Shown: positions 9,592 through 19,054, counted from the first letter of the stretch. The stretch: DNA of 64,000 nt from Thalassococcus arenae (GCF_019104745.1 NZ_JAHRWL010000001.1:2027001-2091000), one strand, 5' to 3'. Translations and numbers: made by a program. Notes: generated by a model from the sequence alone, not told the origin.

Positions 9592-10113
9592 ATGCGGTTT
9601 GCGCCAATGATCCTGATTGCCGGGCTAGCCGGGTTGACCGCATGCAGCGGTGAGCGCGATATCCGACTGCACGATCTGCGCACCAATTCCGGCCGGCCCG
9701 AGGAATTTTCGATCGTGCCGCGCAAGCCGCTCGAAACGCCGCCCAGCTTTGCGGAACTGCCGCAACCCACGCCGGGCGGTGCCAACCGCACCGACCAGAC
9801 GCCGCTGGCCGATGCGGTGGCGGTCCTGGGCGGGAACCCGGCGCGCCTGACGCCCGGTGCCGGAATACCGGCCGGCGACGCGGCAATCGTATCCCGCGCC
9901 AGCCGGTTCGGTCGTGACGCGACGATCCGCGAAAAGCTGGCGGCAGAAGACCTGGATTTCCGGACCCGGCGGTCGCGCTTCACCTGGTCGATCGTGCCGA
10001 CGGACGAATACTTCCGCGCGTATCGGCGCCAGTCGCTTGACGCCTACCAGTGGCTTGACCGCTATCGCCGCGCGGGTGCCAGGACACCGGCCGCGCCGCC
10101 AGAAGGGCGCTGA
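9592..10113 (+). CDS. DUF3035 family lipoprotein
   Basis: A 173-residue protein. The N-terminus is a lipoprotein signal with lipobox LTAC (cysteine near residue 19). The conserved part includes RPEEFSIVPRKPLETPPSF, which recalls the LPS/BamC-associated DUF3035 family of Rhodobacterales, and the C-terminus is rich in Arg/Tyr. Function is unknown; an envelope role is inferred from lipidation. GGAGG at 9581-9585 precedes ATG 9592 by 6 nt, so the GTG two codons upstream is not favoured. Confidence 0.82.
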   Translation: MRFAPMILIAGLAGLTACSGERDIRLHDLRTNSGRPEEFSIVPRKPLETPPSFAELPQPTPGGANRTDQTPLADAVAVLGGNPARLTPGAGIPAGDAAIVSRASRFGRDATIREKLAAEDLDFRTRRSRFTWSIVPTDEYFRAYRRQSLDAYQWLDRYRRAGARTPAAPPEGR

Positions 10114-10195
10114 CGATCACGACCGCGTCACGGCGACTTGAATGCCGGAACCCGGGCTGTATCTCTTGACGAAACCGCGATGAGAGGAGGCCGCG

Positions 10196-11533
10196 ATGGC
10201 GCGAATTGCTGCGTGGATCATGGGTTTTGTGGTGCTGGCCGCTCCGGTTTGGGCCGCCAAGGACCTTGTGACGACATTCACGCTCGACAACGGCATGGAG
10301 GTGGTCGTGATCGAGGATCACCGCGCTCCGGCCGTCGTGCACATGGTCTGGTACCGCGCCGGATCGGCGGATGAGGAGCGCGGCGTATCCGGCGTCGCGC
10401 ATTTCCTCGAACACCTCTTGTTCAAGGGCACAGACACGCTGGCACCCGGTGAGTTCAGCAAGACCGTGGCGGCCAATGGCGGCAACGACAACGCCTTTAC
10501 CAGTTTCGACTACACCGCCTATTTCCAACGCGTGGCAGCCGACCGGCTGGGCCAGATGATGGCGATGGAGGCCGACCGGATGGTCAACCTGCGCCTGACC
10601 GAGGCCGATATCCTGACCGAACGCGAGGTCATCATCGAGGAACGCAACCAGCGGGTCGAAAACGACCCGGGCGCGCTGTTCATGGAGCAGCGCCGGGCGG
10701 CGCAGTATCTCAATCATCCCTACGGCACGCCGATCATCGGCTGGCGGCACGAGATGGAGACGCTCGATCTGGACGATGCACTGGCTTATTACCGCGAATT
10801 CTATGCGCCCAACAACGCAATACTGATCGTCGCAGGCGATGCCGATCCCGACGAGGTGCGGCGCCTGGCCGAGGAGCATTACGGCAAACTGCCACCGAAC
10901 CCTGATCTGCGCCCGCGCGAGCGCGTCGAGGAACCGCGCCACCTGGCCGAACGTCGGCTGATGTTCCGCGACGCGCGCGTGGCCCAGCCCTATGTCGCGC
11001 GCAGCTACCTGGCACCCGAGCGCGATTCCGGCGCACAGGAAGAGGCTGCTGCGTTGACGCTGCTGGCGGAACTGCTGGGGGGCGGCCAGACCTCGGTCCT
11101 GACGCAAAAGCTGCAATTCGAAACGCAGCAAGCGGTCTACACCACGGCCTTTTACGATGCGACCTCGCTGGATGATTCGACGTTCACCCTGCTGATCGTT
11201 CCGGCCGCCGGGGTCTCGCTGGAAGACGCCGAAAAGGCGCTGGACGCGACCGTGGCGGCGTTTCTCGACGAAGGGGTGGACGAGACGCAGCTCGAGCGGA
11301 TCAAATTCCAGCTGCGGGCTTCGGAAATCTACGAACGCGACAATGCCGAACGGCTGGCCCGACGCTATGGCGCGGCCCTGACATCCGGGCTGACCGTCGA
11401 GGATGTGCAGGCCTGGCCCGACATCCTGCAGTCGGTCACCCCCGAGGACATCATTGCAGCCGGCCGCAAGGTGTTCGACCGCAGAACCGCCGTGACAGGC
11501 TATCTGATGCCCGCCGAGGAGGTAACCCAATGA
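10196..11533 (+). CDS. M16 family zinc metallopeptidase, catalytic subunit
   Basis: A 445-residue exported protein (signal peptide ending PVWAA). The inverted zinc motif HFLEH is near residue 68, with the downstream glutamate in TEREVIIEERNQR, both required for M16 activity. A second peptidase-like lobe (RRLMFRDARVAQPYVARSY) follows. AGAGGAGG precedes ATG 10196. Its last codons overlap the next gene by 4 bp (ATGA), so the two are translationally coupled and probably form a heterodimer like mitochondrial processing peptidase. A periplasmic location is expected. Confidence 0.94.
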   Translation: MARIAAWIMGFVVLAAPVWAAKDLVTTFTLDNGMEVVVIEDHRAPAVVHMVWYRAGSADEERGVSGVAHFLEHLLFKGTDTLAPGEFSKTVAANGGNDNAFTSFDYTAYFQRVAADRLGQMMAMEADRMVNLRLTEADILTEREVIIEERNQRVENDPGALFMEQRRAAQYLNHPYGTPIIGWRHEMETLDLDDALAYYREFYAPNNAILIVAGDADPDEVRRLAEEHYGKLPPNPDLRPRERVEEPRHLAERRLMFRDARVAQPYVARSYLAPERDSGAQEEAAALTLLAELLGGGQTSVLTQKLQFETQQAVYTTAFYDATSLDDSTFTLLIVPAAGVSLEDAEKALDATVAAFLDEGVDETQLERIKFQLRASEIYERDNAERLARRYGAALTSGLTVEDVQAWPDILQSVTPEDIIAAGRKVFDRRTAVTGYLMPAEEVTQ

Positions 11534-12840
11534 GAGCGCTGCTCGCCGTTCTGATCGCTTTGGTGCTGGCCCTGCCCGCGCGGGCGGAGATCGAAATCCA
11601 GGAAGTCGTGAGCCCCGGCGGGTTCAAGGCTTGGCTGGTCGAAGAACCGTCGATTCCCTTTGTCGCGCTGGAAATCCGGTTCCGCGGCGGGGCATCGCTG
11701 GATGCGCCGGGCAAACGCGGCGCCACCAACCTGATGGTCGGATTGCTGGAAGAGGGCGCCGGCGATCTCGATGCGCGCGGTTTCGCGGAAGCGGCAGAGT
11801 CGCTCGCCGCATCGTATCGTTTCGACGTGGGCGATGACGCCGTGTCGGTCTCGGCGCGGTTCCTGTCAGAAACCCGCGACGAGGCTGTCGCCCTGCTGCG
11901 CGCGTCGCTGGTCGAGCCGACCTTCGAACCGGCGGCGATCGAACGGGTGCGCGCGCAGGTTCTGGCGTCGATCCGCTCCGATCTCAAGGATCCCGACGCC
12001 ATCGCCGGCGCTGCCTTTGATGCGGCGCTGTTCGGCGATCATCCCTATGGCTCGCCGCTGGATGGCACCGTCGACAGCGTCGCCGCGCTGACCCGCGACG
12101 ACTTGCTTGCGGCACACAAGGCGGCACTGGCGCAGGATCGGGTGTATATCGCGGCGGTGGGCGATATCGACGCGGAAACGCTCGGTGCGGTGATGGACCA
12201 GCTGTTCGGCGATCTTCCGGAAACCGGCCCCGAACTTCCCCAGATGGTGGATGTTTCCACCGAGGGAACGATCCAGGTGGTTCCGTTCGAAACGCCGCAA
12301 TCCGTGGCGCTGTTCGGTCATGCCGGGCTGATGCGCGATGATCCGGATTTCCTGGCGGCCTACGTCCTGAACGAGGTCCTCGGCGGCGGTGGTTTCGAGG
12401 CGCGGCTGATGAACGAGGTACGCGAGAAACGCGGCCTGACCTACGGGGTCTATTCCTATCTGGCGGCCAAGGACCGCGCCGCGCTGATTGCCGGGCGCGT
12501 GGCCTCGGCCAATGACCGGATCGCCGAAGCGATCGCGGTCATCCGCGACGAATGGCGCAAGATGGCCGAAACAGGGCTGAGCCAAGAGGAACTCGAGCAG
12601 GTCAAGACCTACCTGACCGGGTCGTACCCGCTGCGCTTCGATGGCAATGCGCGGATCGCCAACATCCTGGTGGGAATGCAGATGGACGATCTGGGTGTGG
12701 ATTACGTCACCAACCGCAACGCGCTGGTCGAGGCACTGACGGTCGAGGACATGCAGCGCGTCGCGGCGCGCCTGCTGGACCCCGAGGCACTGTTCTTCGT
12801 CGTTGTCGGTCAGCCTGAAGGTCTGGATGTTCCCGGCTGA
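11530..12840 (+). CDS. M16 family peptidase-like protein, non-catalytic partner
   Basis: A 436-residue exported protein (signal peptide MRALLAVLIALVLALPARA). It is clearly M16-related (RFRGGASLDAPGKRGATNL, FLAAYVLNEVLGGGGFEARL, REKRGLTYGVYSYL). The HxxEH motif is replaced where it should occur (ATNLMVGLLEEGA), so it cannot bind zinc in the usual way. Such subunits pair with a catalytic M16 subunit, here the gene immediately upstream with an ATGA overlap. A terminator follows at 12864. Confidence 0.93.
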   Translation: MRALLAVLIALVLALPARAEIEIQEVVSPGGFKAWLVEEPSIPFVALEIRFRGGASLDAPGKRGATNLMVGLLEEGAGDLDARGFAEAAESLAASYRFDVGDDAVSVSARFLSETRDEAVALLRASLVEPTFEPAAIERVRAQVLASIRSDLKDPDAIAGAAFDAALFGDHPYGSPLDGTVDSVAALTRDDLLAAHKAALAQDRVYIAAVGDIDAETLGAVMDQLFGDLPETGPELPQMVDVSTEGTIQVVPFETPQSVALFGHAGLMRDDPDFLAAYVLNEVLGGGGFEARLMNEVREKRGLTYGVYSYLAAKDRAALIAGRVASANDRIAEAIAVIRDEWRKMAETGLSQEELEQVKTYLTGSYPLRFDGNARIANILVGMQMDDLGVDYVTNRNALVEALTVEDMQRVAARLLDPEALFFVVVGQPEGLDVPG

Positions 12841-12863
12841 TCCACGCCTGGGCGCGCACATGC

Positions 12864-12889
12864 AAAAGGGGGCCGTGTGGCCCCCTTTT
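12864..12889. terminator. Bidirectional rho-independent terminator between M16 pair and dapA
   Basis: A perfect 11-bp stem AAAAGGGGGCC / GGCCCCCTTTT with a GTGT loop. It lies between convergent genes and works on both strands because the stem ends in A/T runs on each side. Confidence 0.9.
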
Positions 12890-12909
12890 CGTTTGTCCGA
12901 CCGGTCAGA

Positions 12910-13785
12910 TCAGTTCAGCAGACCGGCATGACGCAACGCCGCGTCGATCTTGACACGCGTGGGCTGGGTGACCGGCACCAGCGGCAGGCGCACCTCGTCG
13001 CTGCACAGACCAAGCCGCGACATGGCGTATTTCACCCCGCAAAGGCCCGGCTCGGTAAAGATCGCCTGGTGCAGCGGCATCAGCTTGTCCTGCAGTTCAA
13101 GCGCCTTGGCGTAGTCGCCTGCCAGGCAGGCGTTCTGCACCTGCGCGCAAAGTGCTGGCGCGGCATTGGCCGTGACCGAGATGCAGCCGACGCCACCCTG
13201 GGCGTTGAAGCCGTGGGCAGTGGCGTCTTCGCCGGAGATCTGCAGAAAGTCCGGCCCGCAGGTGATGCGTTGCTGGCAGACGCGCGCCAAGTCTCCGGTC
13301 GCGTCCTTGACGCCGATGATGTTCTTCAGCTTGGCCAGTTCGCCCATCGTCGCCGGCGACATGTCGACCACCGACCGGCCGGGAATGTTGTAGATGACGA
13401 TCGGCAGGTCGACCGCTTCGGTCAGCGCGGTGTAATGCGCGATCAGACCGGCCTGGGTCGGCTTGTTGTAGTAGGGCGTGACGACCAGAGCCGCCTGCGC
13501 GCCGACCTTCTTGGCGTGCTGGACAAAGCGGATCGCCTCGGCGGTGTTGTTGCTGCCGGCCCCCGCGATGACCGGCACCCGGCCCGCGGCGGCATCGACC
13601 ACTGCCTCGACGACGGCCTCGTGCTCGGCATGGGTCAGCGTCGGGCTTTCGCCGGTCGTGCCCACCGGCACCAGACCGTGGCTGCCTTGGTCGATCTGCC
13701 AATCCACCAGCCGTTTGAGCGTGTCGAAATCCACCGCGCCGTCCTTGAACGGCGTGACCAGGGCAGGCATTGACCCCTTGAACAT
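12910..13785 (-). CDS. dapA: 4-hydroxy-tetrahydrodipicolinate synthase
   Basis: A 291-residue TIM-barrel aldolase that condenses pyruvate with aspartate semialdehyde, the first committed lysine/DAP step. Signatures: [12 protein letters not shown] (pyruvate-binding loop), the catalytic tyrosine in VIYNIPGRS and the Schiff-base lysine in [11 protein letters not shown]. Length is normal. It is monocistronic here, convergent with the M16 genes and divergent from the lytic transglycosylase. Confidence 0.97.
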   Translation of the reverse strand: MFKGSMPALVTPFKDGAVDFDTLKRLVDWQIDQGSHGLVPVGTTGESPTLTHAEHEAVVEAVVDAAAGRVPVIAGAGSNNTAEAIRFVQHAKKVGAQAALVVTPYYNKPTQAGLIAHYTALTEAVDLPIVIYNIPGRSVVDMSPATMGELAKLKNIIGVKDATGDLARVCQQRITCGPDFLQISGEDATAHGFNAQGGVGCISVTANAAPALCAQVQNACLAGDYAKALELQDKLMPLHQAIFTEPGLCGVKYAMSRLGLCSDEVRLPLVPVTQPTRVKIDAALRHAGLLN

Positions 13786-13920
13786 GACACGCTCCTATCT
13801 TTGTTCCGTTTTCCGCCAAGGACCGTCGCGCCTGCCGGGAAAGTGAGTTGCCGCCCGGCCCGCGCGCACGATATCGTCAGCATGGCGTCTATTCCTGTTC
13901 ACAGCGGAAATTGCAAGATC

Positions 13921-15882
13921 ATGTCGCGCCTTCTGGTCGTGCTTGTCGGCCTCTTCCTGCCTCTGGTCGCCTTCGCCCAACAGGATGGCCAATCGTTGCG
14001 TCGCGCGATGGAAGCGATGCGCGCCGGCGACTGGGCCGCCGCGCAGATCGAGGCTCGCGGCGACGGTCAGGAAGCGCTGGACGTGATCCGATGGCACTAC
14101 CTGCGCGCCGGTCGCGGCGACGTCGCCGAGGTGCAGGATTTCCTGGCGCGCAACCCGGATTGGCCGGGCCTGCCCTATCTGCGCGAAAAATCCGAAGCGG
14201 CGATGTCGGACGCGCCTTCGGACGCTGTTCTTGCCTTTTTCGAGAACGACCTGCCGCAGACCGGCACGGGTGCGCTGGCCTGGGCACGGGCACAGATCGC
14301 TCAGGGCGAGCGTGGCGCGGCCGAGGCCGGGATCGTGCTGGCCTGGCGGACCCTGTCGCTTGGCAGCGATGAACGGCGCGCTTTCGTCGAGCAATGGGGC
14401 GACCTGCTGAAACCGCACCATGTCGCGCGGCTGGACATGGCGCTGTGGCGGGGCTGGTCGTCCAACGCGTCGGCGATGCTGCCGCTGGTCGACGATGGCT
14501 GGCAGGCGCTGGCACAGGCGCGCATGGCCCTGCGTCAGCAGGCGGCCGGGGTCGACACGCTGATCGAAAAGGTGCCCGCGGCGCTGACAGACCACCCCGG
14601 ACTGGCCTTCGAACGGTTCTACTGGCGTGAACGCAAGGGCCGTGTGGCCGATGCGACCGCGCTGATCCTGGAACGGTCCGCCAGCGCCGAGGCCCTGGGC
14701 GAACCCTGGGCCTGGGCACGGGCGCGGCGCGATCTGGCGCGGCGGCTGATGCGTGACGGCGCCGTGCAGGATGCCTACAACGTCGCCTCGCGGCACTGGC
14801 TGGTCGAAGGCTCCGATTTCCACGACCTGGAGTGGCTGTCGGGCTACCTGGCGCTGCGGCACCTGGACCGGCCGGACCTCGCGCTGGAACATTTCCGGAC
14901 TTTTGCGGCCAGCGTCGAGACACCGATTTCGCTGGGTCGGGCGGGTTATTGGCTGGGCCGGGCGCACGAGGCCATGGGCGAGTCCGAAGCCGCGCAAGCC
15001 GCCTATGCCGAGGGCGCGCGCTGGCAGACCTCGTTCTACGGGCTTCTGGCCGCGGAACGGGCGGGGTATGGCCCGGACCCCGCTCTGGCCGGTTCCGAAG
15101 CTTTCCCGGACTGGCGTGGCGCGCCCTTCACGGCATCCAGCGTGTACCGCGCCGCGATCCTGCTGATCGCCGCGGGCGAAAACGCGCTGGCGGAACGGTT
15201 CCTTACGCATCTGGCCGAAAGCCTGGACCGCACCCAGATCGGCCAGATGGCCCAGATGCTGGGCGAGATGGGACGCCCGCACATGCAGGTCATGCTGGGC
15301 AAGCGTGCGGCGCAATACGGGCTGGAACTGCCCGGACCCTATTTCGCCCTGCATCCCGGTATCACCGGGCGCGAACACCCCGTGCCGGTTGAACTGGTCC
15401 TGGCCATCGCCCGTCGGGAATCGGAGTTCGACCCTTCGGTGATTTCGGGTGCCGGCGCGCGCGGCTTCATGCAGCTGATGCCCGGCACGGCGCGCGAGGT
15501 GTCGGGCTGGCTGGGCCTGGACTACGACGCCGATCGCCTGTTGTCCGACCCGGCCTATAACGCGACCCTGGGCGCGGCCTATCTGGCGGATCTGTCGGCC
15601 ACGTTCGACGGCAACGCGGTCATGATGGCGGCGGGCTACAACGCCGGACCATCGCGCCCGATCCGCTGGATCGAAGAAAACGGCGACCCACGCATCGGCG
15701 CCATCGACATCGTCGACTGGATCGAGATGATCCCCTTTGACGAGACCCGAAATTACGTCATGCGCGTCACCGAAAGCCTGCCGGTCTACCGCGCCCGGCT
15801 GGGTCTCGACCCGCATCCGGTGCCGTTTTCGCAGGAACTCACCGGCTCAACCCTTCTGGCGCGCGCGCCACAGGGTGAATAG
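13921..15882 (+). CDS. Soluble lytic murein transglycosylase (Slt-like)
   Basis: A 653-residue exported protein. ATG 13921 gives a signal peptide (MSRLLVVLVGLFLPLVAFA-Q), then a long helical U/L domain as in Slt70. The C-terminal catalytic SLT domain has the active-site glutamate in ARRESEFDPSV near residue 500, then GARGFMQLMPGTA and MMAAGYNAGP. It cleaves peptidoglycan glycan strands to 1,6-anhydro products in the periplasm. An upstream in-frame ATG at 13882 would put residues before the signal peptide and is rejected. The last 36 bp overlap the EamA gene on the opposite strand. Confidence 0.95.
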   Translation: MSRLLVVLVGLFLPLVAFAQQDGQSLRRAMEAMRAGDWAAAQIEARGDGQEALDVIRWHYLRAGRGDVAEVQDFLARNPDWPGLPYLREKSEAAMSDAPSDAVLAFFENDLPQTGTGALAWARAQIAQGERGAAEAGIVLAWRTLSLGSDERRAFVEQWGDLLKPHHVARLDMALWRGWSSNASAMLPLVDDGWQALAQARMALRQQAAGVDTLIEKVPAALTDHPGLAFERFYWRERKGRVADATALILERSASAEALGEPWAWARARRDLARRLMRDGAVQDAYNVASRHWLVEGSDFHDLEWLSGYLALRHLDRPDLALEHFRTFAASVETPISLGRAGYWLGRAHEAMGESEAAQAAYAEGARWQTSFYGLLAAERAGYGPDPALAGSEAFPDWRGAPFTASSVYRAAILLIAAGENALAERFLTHLAESLDRTQIGQMAQMLGEMGRPHMQVMLGKRAAQYGLELPGPYFALHPGITGREHPVPVELVLAIARRESEFDPSVISGAGARGFMQLMPGTAREVSGWLGLDYDADRLLSDPAYNATLGAAYLADLSATFDGNAVMMAAGYNAGPSRPIRWIEENGDPRIGAIDIVDWIEMIPFDETRNYVMRVTESLPVYRARLGLDPHPVPFSQELTGSTLLARAPQGE

Positions 15883-16713
15883 CCCCGCCGCGATGATGAT
15901 CGCCGCGCCGAACGCCACGTTGGGGCGGATCGTTTCGGCAAAGACCACCACGCCGATCACCGAGGCGAAGGGCAGTTGCAGATAGGCGAAGGGCTGGACC
16001 GCGCTGGCTTCGGCCACCTCGTAGCACTTGATCAGGCACCAGTGCCCCACCGCGCCGGTGACGCAGAGCGTGGCCATCAGCGCCCAATCGGATGCGGTCA
16101 TCGGTTCCCAGAACCAGGCGCCCCAGGCGGTGGCGGCCAGTGCGCCGACGGTGCCGGTCCAGAAGAACGACGTCGCGGCGCTGTCGCGGCGGGCGACGTA
16201 GCGGGTGAGCAGGCCGTAAAGCGCGAACATCGTCGCCGACAGAAGCGGGATCACCGCGTAGGGCGAAAACACCCCGGCATCGGGTTGCAGGATGATCAGC
16301 ACGCCGACAAAGCCGATGGCAATGGCGCTCCAGCGCCGCCAACCCACCTGTTCGCCCAGGATCGGCCCGGACAGGGCGGCGATGATCAGCGGGTAGCAGG
16401 CAAAGACCGCGTGGCTTTCCACGAGACCGAGCAGCGTGAAGGCAAAGACCATCACGTTGATCTCGGCCACCAGCAGCACGGCGCGAAAGGCTTGCAACAG
16501 GGGTTGTTCACTGCGCGCCGCCTGCAGGAACCCGCCGGCCTTGCGGGTGGCCACGGTGATGACGAAGGCGGCAAAGAACCAGTAGCGGATCATCACCACC
16601 ATCGCGGTGTTGTATTCCCGCGCCAGGTGCTGCGACAGACCGTCCTGGGCGGCGAAGATCAGCGCGGTGGCGATCATCAGCCAGATGCCGAGCGGGATGT
16701 TCTGCTGTGCCAT
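15847..16713 (-). CDS. EamA/DMT family exporter
   Basis: A 288-residue inner-membrane protein with about ten hydrophobic helices in two homologous halves, the EamA (DUF6) arrangement (for example IPLGIWLMIATALIFAAQDG and FACYPLIIAALSGPILGEQ). The family exports small metabolites; the substrate here is unknown. The stop lies inside the convergent lytic transglycosylase gene (36-bp overlap). It starts 1 bp after the mnmD stop and is very probably translated from the same message. Confidence 0.9.
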   Translation of the reverse strand: MAQQNIPLGIWLMIATALIFAAQDGLSQHLAREYNTAMVVMIRYWFFAAFVITVATRKAGGFLQAARSEQPLLQAFRAVLLVAEINVMVFAFTLLGLVESHAVFACYPLIIAALSGPILGEQVGWRRWSAIAIGFVGVLIILQPDAGVFSPYAVIPLLSATMFALYGLLTRYVARRDSAATSFFWTGTVGALAATAWGAWFWEPMTASDWALMATLCVTGAVGHWCLIKCYEVAEASAVQPFAYLQLPFASVIGVVVFAETIRPNVAFGAAIIIAAGLFTLWRARQKG

Positions 16714-16714
16714 G

Positions 16715-17371
16715 TCAGGGCATCCGCGCGGCGGTCATGTGGCGCTTTCGTCCGTATCCGGGCCGGCGTTCCACCTTGAAACCGGCGTTTTGCAGGGCGC
16801 GACGGACATGTCCTGCGGCGGAATAGGTGGACGCCGTGCCGCCGGGCGCGGTGTGCCGCGCGACCTGGGTCAGAAGCGCGGGGTCCCAAAGCTCGGGATT
16901 CTTGGCAGGCGAGAAGCCGTCGAGAAACCAGGCATCTGCGCGCCGCTCCCACAGCGGAAGCGTTTCTCGCGCATCGCCTTCGACCAGGGTGAAGGCGAGA
17001 TCGGGCAAGACGATGGATGGCTTGCCCCAATACGGAGCAAGCGCGGCGGCGACACCGGCGAGCTCCGGGAACGCCGCCTGGGCGCGGACCATGTCGGCAG
17101 GCGGCAGCGGGTAGGCTTCGAAGCTGGTGAAGTGCAGCGTGCCCGACTGCCCCGCCGCGCGCCAAAGGGCCAGTGCCGCGAGCAGGTTCAGCCCGGTGCC
17201 GAAACCCAGCTCGGCGATGTGGAAACCGTCGTGGAACCGGTCGGGCAAGCCGTTGCCCGCAAGGAAGACATGCCGCGTCTCGGCCAATCCGTTCTCGAGC
17301 GAGAAATACGGATCGTCGAACCGGTCCGAGACCGGAACGTCGCCGCGCCAGGAAAGGGGCTGTTGCTGCAT
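16715..17371 (-). CDS. mnmD: tRNA 5-methylaminomethyl-2-thiouridine methyltransferase domain protein (MnmC2 half)
   Basis: A 218-residue stand-alone methyltransferase of the DUF752/MnmC N-domain type. It has FDDPYFSLENGLAETRHVF at the N-terminus, SAM motif IAELGFGTGLNLLAAL near residue 50 and the family block DAWFLDGFSPAKNPELW near 145, then TYSAAGHVRRALQNAGF. It methylates nm5(s2)U34 to mnm5(s2)U34 in tRNA, using SAM. In Escherichia coli this domain is fused to an FAD oxidoreductase; here that half is the neighbouring divergent gene, 48 bp away. ATG 17371 is favoured because the frame upstream has no family similarity. Confidence 0.9.
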   Translation of the reverse strand: MQQQPLSWRGDVPVSDRFDDPYFSLENGLAETRHVFLAGNGLPDRFHDGFHIAELGFGTGLNLLAALALWRAAGQSGTLHFTSFEAYPLPPADMVRAQAAFPELAGVAAALAPYWGKPSIVLPDLAFTLVEGDARETLPLWERRADAWFLDGFSPAKNPELWDPALLTQVARHTAPGGTASTYSAAGHVRRALQNAGFKVERRPGYGRKRHMTAARMP

Positions 17372-17419
17372 GGCATCCTGCCGTAGAGGAATGCCGCAAC
17401 TAGGACATGGGCGGGGCCG

Positions 17420-18475
17420 ATGGCAAGCAGGGAAGTAACGGTGCGCGGGGCAGGGATCTTTGGCCTGTCGGTTGCCTGGGCCTGCGTGACGCGGGGGGCC
17501 CGCGTGCAGGTGGTCGACCCGCACGGCCCGGGCGCGGGATCGAGTGGCGGGCTGGTCGGGGCCTTGGCTCCGCATGTGCCCGAAAGCTGGAACGCCAAGA
17601 AGGCGTTCCAGCTGGACAGCCTGCTGATGGCCGAGGATTTCTGGCGCGCGGTCGAGGCGGCGGGCGGCGTCGATCCGGGCTATGCGCGAACCGGGAGGCT
17701 GCAACCACTGGCCGATGACGCGGCGGTTGCACTGGCACGGGCGCGGGCGGACGGTGCCGAAGCGTTGTGGCAGGGGCGCGCCGTGTGGGAAGTCGTCGAG
17801 GCCGGCGACACGGGTGCGTTCGCGCCGCCCAGCCCGACCGGGCTTGTGGTGCGCGACACGCTGTCGGCACGGATGCATCCCCGTCGCGCCTGCGCGTCCT
17901 TGGTCGCGGCCCTGCAGGCGCGGGGTGTCGAGGTGGTGCCGGACGCCGAGGACCGGGGTGCGGTGATCTGGGCCACCGGCTGGCACGGCCTTCGCGACCT
18001 GAGCGCCGATCTGGGCCGTCCGGTCGGCGACGGGGTCAAGGGTCAGTCGGTGCTGCTGCGCTTTGCGGCACTCGCGGCGCCGCAGATCTTTGCCGACGGA
18101 TTGCACGTGGTGCCGCATGCCGACGGCACGCTGGCGATCGGGTCGACCTCGGAGAGGGTCTTCGACGACGGTTCTGCAACCGACCGGCATTGCGACGGGT
18201 TGATCGAGCGCGCGGTGTCCATCCTGCCCGCGCTGCATGGTGCCGAGGTGCTTGCACGCTGGGCCGGGGTGCGCCCGCGGGCAGTGACGCGTGCTCCGCT
18301 TCTGGGTGCCTGGCCCGGACGGGCGGGGCAATACGTGGCCAATGGCGGGTTCAAGATCGGCTTCGGCATGGCGCCCAAGGTGGCGCAGGTGATGGCCGAC
18401 CTGGTGCTGGAGGGGCGCGACGAGATCCCGGCGGCGTTCACATTCGACGCGCTGTTGTCGAAAGGCGCGCGCTGA
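17420..18475 (+). CDS. FAD-dependent oxidoreductase, DAO family (probable MnmC1 half)
   Basis: A 351-residue protein of the DadA/glycine-oxidase fold. An FAD-binding Rossmann loop GAGIFGLSVAWA is near residue 10, RGARVQVVDPHGPGAGSSGG follows, and a C-terminal ANGGFKIGFGMAPK block binds FAD. The SSGGLVGALAPHVPE segment near residue 41 is like MnmC C-domains, which oxidise the carboxymethylaminomethyl group of U34. The divergent position beside mnmD supports that role; a general amino-acid oxidase remains possible. Start at 17420; the Shine-Dalgarno is weak (GGGCGGGG). Confidence 0.82.
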   Translation: MASREVTVRGAGIFGLSVAWACVTRGARVQVVDPHGPGAGSSGGLVGALAPHVPESWNAKKAFQLDSLLMAEDFWRAVEAAGGVDPGYARTGRLQPLADDAAVALARARADGAEALWQGRAVWEVVEAGDTGAFAPPSPTGLVVRDTLSARMHPRRACASLVAALQARGVEVVPDAEDRGAVIWATGWHGLRDLSADLGRPVGDGVKGQSVLLRFAALAAPQIFADGLHVVPHADGTLAIGSTSERVFDDGSATDRHCDGLIERAVSILPALHGAEVLARWAGVRPRAVTRAPLLGAWPGRAGQYVANGGFKIGFGMAPKVAQVMADLVLEGRDEIPAAFTFDALLSKGAR

Positions 18476-18525
18476 CGCGCGCACAGGATGTCTCGGCCCC
18501 GCCTGCGGCGGAGCCTGCGGGATGA

Positions 18526-18550
18526 CGCGTATTTTCAAAAGAGAAGAAGG
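18526..18550 (+). repeat. Recurring GCGTATTT/GAGAAGAAG element, copy 2
   Basis: CGCGTATTTT then CAAAAGAGAAGAAGG, in the 75-bp gap between the convergent FAD oxidoreductase and MaoC genes. It abuts the MaoC stop codon and is oriented with the FAD oxidoreductase gene. Confidence 0.7.
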
Positions 18551-18994
18551 TCAGTCGAACTTGCGGGAAGGGGCGAGCACCTTGGCCTCGCCGATCAGCA
18601 CCGGCTTGCCGTCGACAACGCATTTGCAGTCGAGCGTCACGCGGCGCTTGGCGACGTCGATATCGGTGACGGTGACGCGGGCCGTGACCATGTCGCCGGG
18701 ACGCACGGGGGCCAGGAATTTCAATGTCTGGCCCATGTAGACCGTACCGTGACCGGGAAGCTGTTCGCCGATGACCGCCGAGATCAGGCCCGCCGTCAGC
18801 ATGCCATGCGCGATGCGGCCTTCGAAAATCGTGTCGCGGGCGTAGTCGTCGTCGAGATGCACCGGGTTGCGATCGGTCGACACCTCGGCGAAGAGCTCGA
18901 TATCGCGGTCGGTGATCACCTTGCGGAGGTGACGGGACATGCCCATCTCGATGTCTTCGATGCAGATCGTGCCGCGCGGCATGTTGTCGAGCAT
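18551..18994 (-). CDS. MaoC family (R)-hydratase-like protein
   Basis: A 147-residue single hot-dog domain. The MaoC/PhaJ hydratase signature is present as DRNPVHLDDDYARDT and then FEGRIAHGMLTAGLISAVIG, with the catalytic Asp and His. Such enzymes hydrate enoyl-CoA to (R)-3-hydroxyacyl-CoA, which could feed the PHA synthase encoded at 47-49 kb; that link is inference. The start was chosen at 18994 because GGAGGG lies 5-10 bp upstream and an earlier ATG at 19006 is itself part of that ribosome-binding site. Confidence 0.9.
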   Translation of the reverse strand: MLDNMPRGTICIEDIEMGMSRHLRKVITDRDIELFAEVSTDRNPVHLDDDYARDTIFEGRIAHGMLTAGLISAVIGEQLPGHGTVYMGQTLKFLAPVRPGDMVTARVTVTDIDVAKRRVTLDCKCVVDGKPVLIGEAKVLAPSRKFD

Positions 18995-19025
18995 CTTTCC
19001 CTCCATAGCCCTTCGTCCGGTAACA

Positions 19026-19054
19026 ATTATACACGGAAATGGTGTTTACGGTAA
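19026..19054 (-). promoter_or_regulatory. Sigma70-type promoter for the MaoC gene
   Basis: On the minus strand there is a perfect TATAAT at 19026-19031, a 17-bp spacer and TTACCG (four of six bases of TTGACA) at 19049-19054. It sits in an unusually AT-rich 99-bp gap. Transcription would start about 25 bp before the MaoC ATG. Confidence 0.65.
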
